DNA of 7,119 bases from positions 1 to 7,119 of the forward strand of contig JAEZDS010000154.1 of NCBI GenBank assembly GCA_023433205.1, given 5' to 3'. The DNA comes from Bacteroidota bacterium (GTDB lineage Bacteria; Bacteroidota; Bacteroidia; B-17B0; Aurantibacillaceae). The translations under genes were made by a program, and so were the position numbers. Positions 6,121 through 7,119 of this stretch are shown one piece after another. Within the stretch, counting starts at the first letter, position 1; every line of letters starts with the position of its first letter. A model generated the notes under the pieces. It was not told where the DNA came from, made no database searches, and saw nothing but the letters and a program-made list of their open reading frames with translations.

Positions 6121-7119
6121 ATGAAAAAAATGTACAAGTTCCTTATAGCAGGCACAGTCGCTGCTTTTCAGATGAATGCACAGCTCAGTGGAATTTACAC
6201 GATTGACGATACTAGTCCGGCTTCCGCTACTAACTACACAAGTTTCACAGCACTTGCCACCGACCTAAACTCTAACGGAGTGAGCGGTGCAGTAATTGTA
6301 AACGTAGCTGCGGGTTCTGGTCCATATATTGAACAAGTTGAATTTACGCAGGCACCAGGGGTATCGGCAAGCAACTCTGTTGTAATTAATGGCAACGGGT
6401 GTACACTTTCCTACAATGCTACCACCACAACTTTACGCCATACGCTGTTATTGTCAGGTGCCGATCACATGACCTTTAACAACCTTCATGTTGAAGCAAC
6501 GCACAATACCAATGGACTAACCTGTCACTTATGGAATGGTGCCAACAACAATAACTTTAATGATTGTTTGTTTGAAGCTTCGATGACCGGAACAGGCACT
6601 TTTTTGTCTCCATTCTCAATTAGCGGCACAAGTGTAAGCGCATCGGCAACCGGCAATGACGGGGGCAGCTATAATATAGTGTCGACCTGCACCATGATTG
6701 GTGGATATTACAGCACTGTATTTGCCGGCACAAATGCCAATGTGGGCAATGAAGTGCACAATTCAGTGATCCGCGATTTTCGTCTTTACGGATTTTACAA
6801 TCTGCAATGTCTGAATTCGGTAGCAAAGGGTAATATTGTTGACCGCCTGAACCGCACTTCTGTCTCCACTACTTATGCCATGTACCTTAGCACAGGCAGC
6901 ACGGCCAATGGATTGATCGAAGGCAATCACATCAGAAATCTGTACAATGGCATTACAAACAATTCGAGCGCCACTTACTGCATTTATTTGAACGCTGACG
7001 CCAGCCAGACGGCTCCAAACGTTGTAAAGAACAATGTAATATCAGACATTAACAATAACGGCACCAATTACGGGATCTATCTGTCAGGAGCTGCCTATGC
7101 CTATGCGCAGCACAATACC
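6121..7119 (+). CDS. Secreted right-handed beta-helix repeat protein, 3' end beyond window
   Basis: The ATG at 6121 opens a frame that stays open for 333 codons to the last base, so the gene is cut by the window edge. Residues 1-20 are a signal peptide: a Lys-rich start, a hydrophobic core (FLIAGTVAAF), and a cut expected after MNA, before Gln21. The mature part starts with a G-x-YTID-type segment followed by TSFTALATDLNSNGVSG, an opening found in many large secreted Bacteroidota proteins. After that come Asn/Thr/Ser/Gly-rich imperfect coils with N-x-I/V patterns (VIRDF, NIVDRL, NHIRNL, NNVISDI), typical of a parallel beta-helix. Such proteins usually end in a type IX secretion sorting domain, which cannot be seen here. 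Likely role: cell-surface or extracellular adhesion or polysaccharide contact; no catalytic residues can be assigned. Met4 is an alternative start. The gene is divergent from cbpA. Confidence 0.8.
   Translation, partial: MKKMYKFLIAGTVAAFQMNAQLSGIYTIDDTSPASATNYTSFTALATDLNSNGVSGAVIVNVAAGSGPYIEQVEFTQAPGVSASNSVVINGNGCTLSYNATTTTLRHTLLLSGADHMTFNNLHVEATHNTNGLTCHLWNGANNNNFNDCLFEASMTGTGTFLSPFSISGTSVSASATGNDGGSYNIVSTCTMIGGYYSTVFAGTNANVGNEVHNSVIRDFRLYGFYNLQCLNSVAKGNIVDRLNRTSVSTTYAMYLSTGSTANGLIEGNHIRNLYNGITNNSSATYCIYLNADASQTAPNVVKNNVISDINNNGTNYGIYLSGAAYAYAQHNT

Overview
The window most likely comes from a member of the Bacteroidota, probably Chitinophagales, Sphingobacteriales or Flavobacteriales. Three things point there. 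A secreted beta-helix protein of the type common in that phylum runs off the right edge. A perfect TAnnTTTG -7 promoter element lies just upstream of it. Most starts lack a Shine-Dalgarno sequence. The window carries four substantial genes, one partial secreted-protein gene and one 55-codon ORF. No RNA gene, insertion sequence or CRISPR array was seen.

Left part (3-3305, + strand): the 3'-terminal 1100 codons of a giant coiled-coil ATPase of the MukB/MksB/JetC (non-canonical SMC) type. It shows a small hinge, two long coiled-coil arms and a C-terminal ABC half-head with signature and Walker B motifs. The Walker A half lies upstream of the window. The gene ends its transcription unit: a 108-bp convergent intergenic stretch follows, holding an 11-bp perfect inverted repeat and tandem CTATG words that look like a dispersed intergenic repeat.

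Middle part (3414-5776, all on the - strand; transcription order from high to low coordinates): a cbpA-type DnaJ co-chaperone overlaps by 11 bp a MerR-like chaperone modulator (cbpM). After these come a 55-aa ORF (4316-4483) with a helical C-terminal half, then a TylF-like SAM-dependent O-methyltransferase with its own strong ribosome binding site. cbpA and cbpM form a clear two-gene operon: the J-domain protein recruits DnaK and binds client proteins, while CbpM is expected to bind the J-domain and tune its activity. The last two genes are separated from it by gaps of 122 and 161 bp and may be transcribed separately.

Right part (5777-7119): a 344-bp AT-rich divergent intergenic region with two short palindromes, two pairs of direct repeats each spaced exactly 20 bp, and a Bacteroidota-type promoter. 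It is followed by the first 333 codons of a secreted, Asn/Thr/Ser-rich right-handed beta-helix protein that is open to the window edge.

The best candidate for a system of special interest is the MukB/JetC-like ATPase, because its partners lie outside the window and no nuclease subunit follows it. The second is the small ORF beside cbpA-cbpM.
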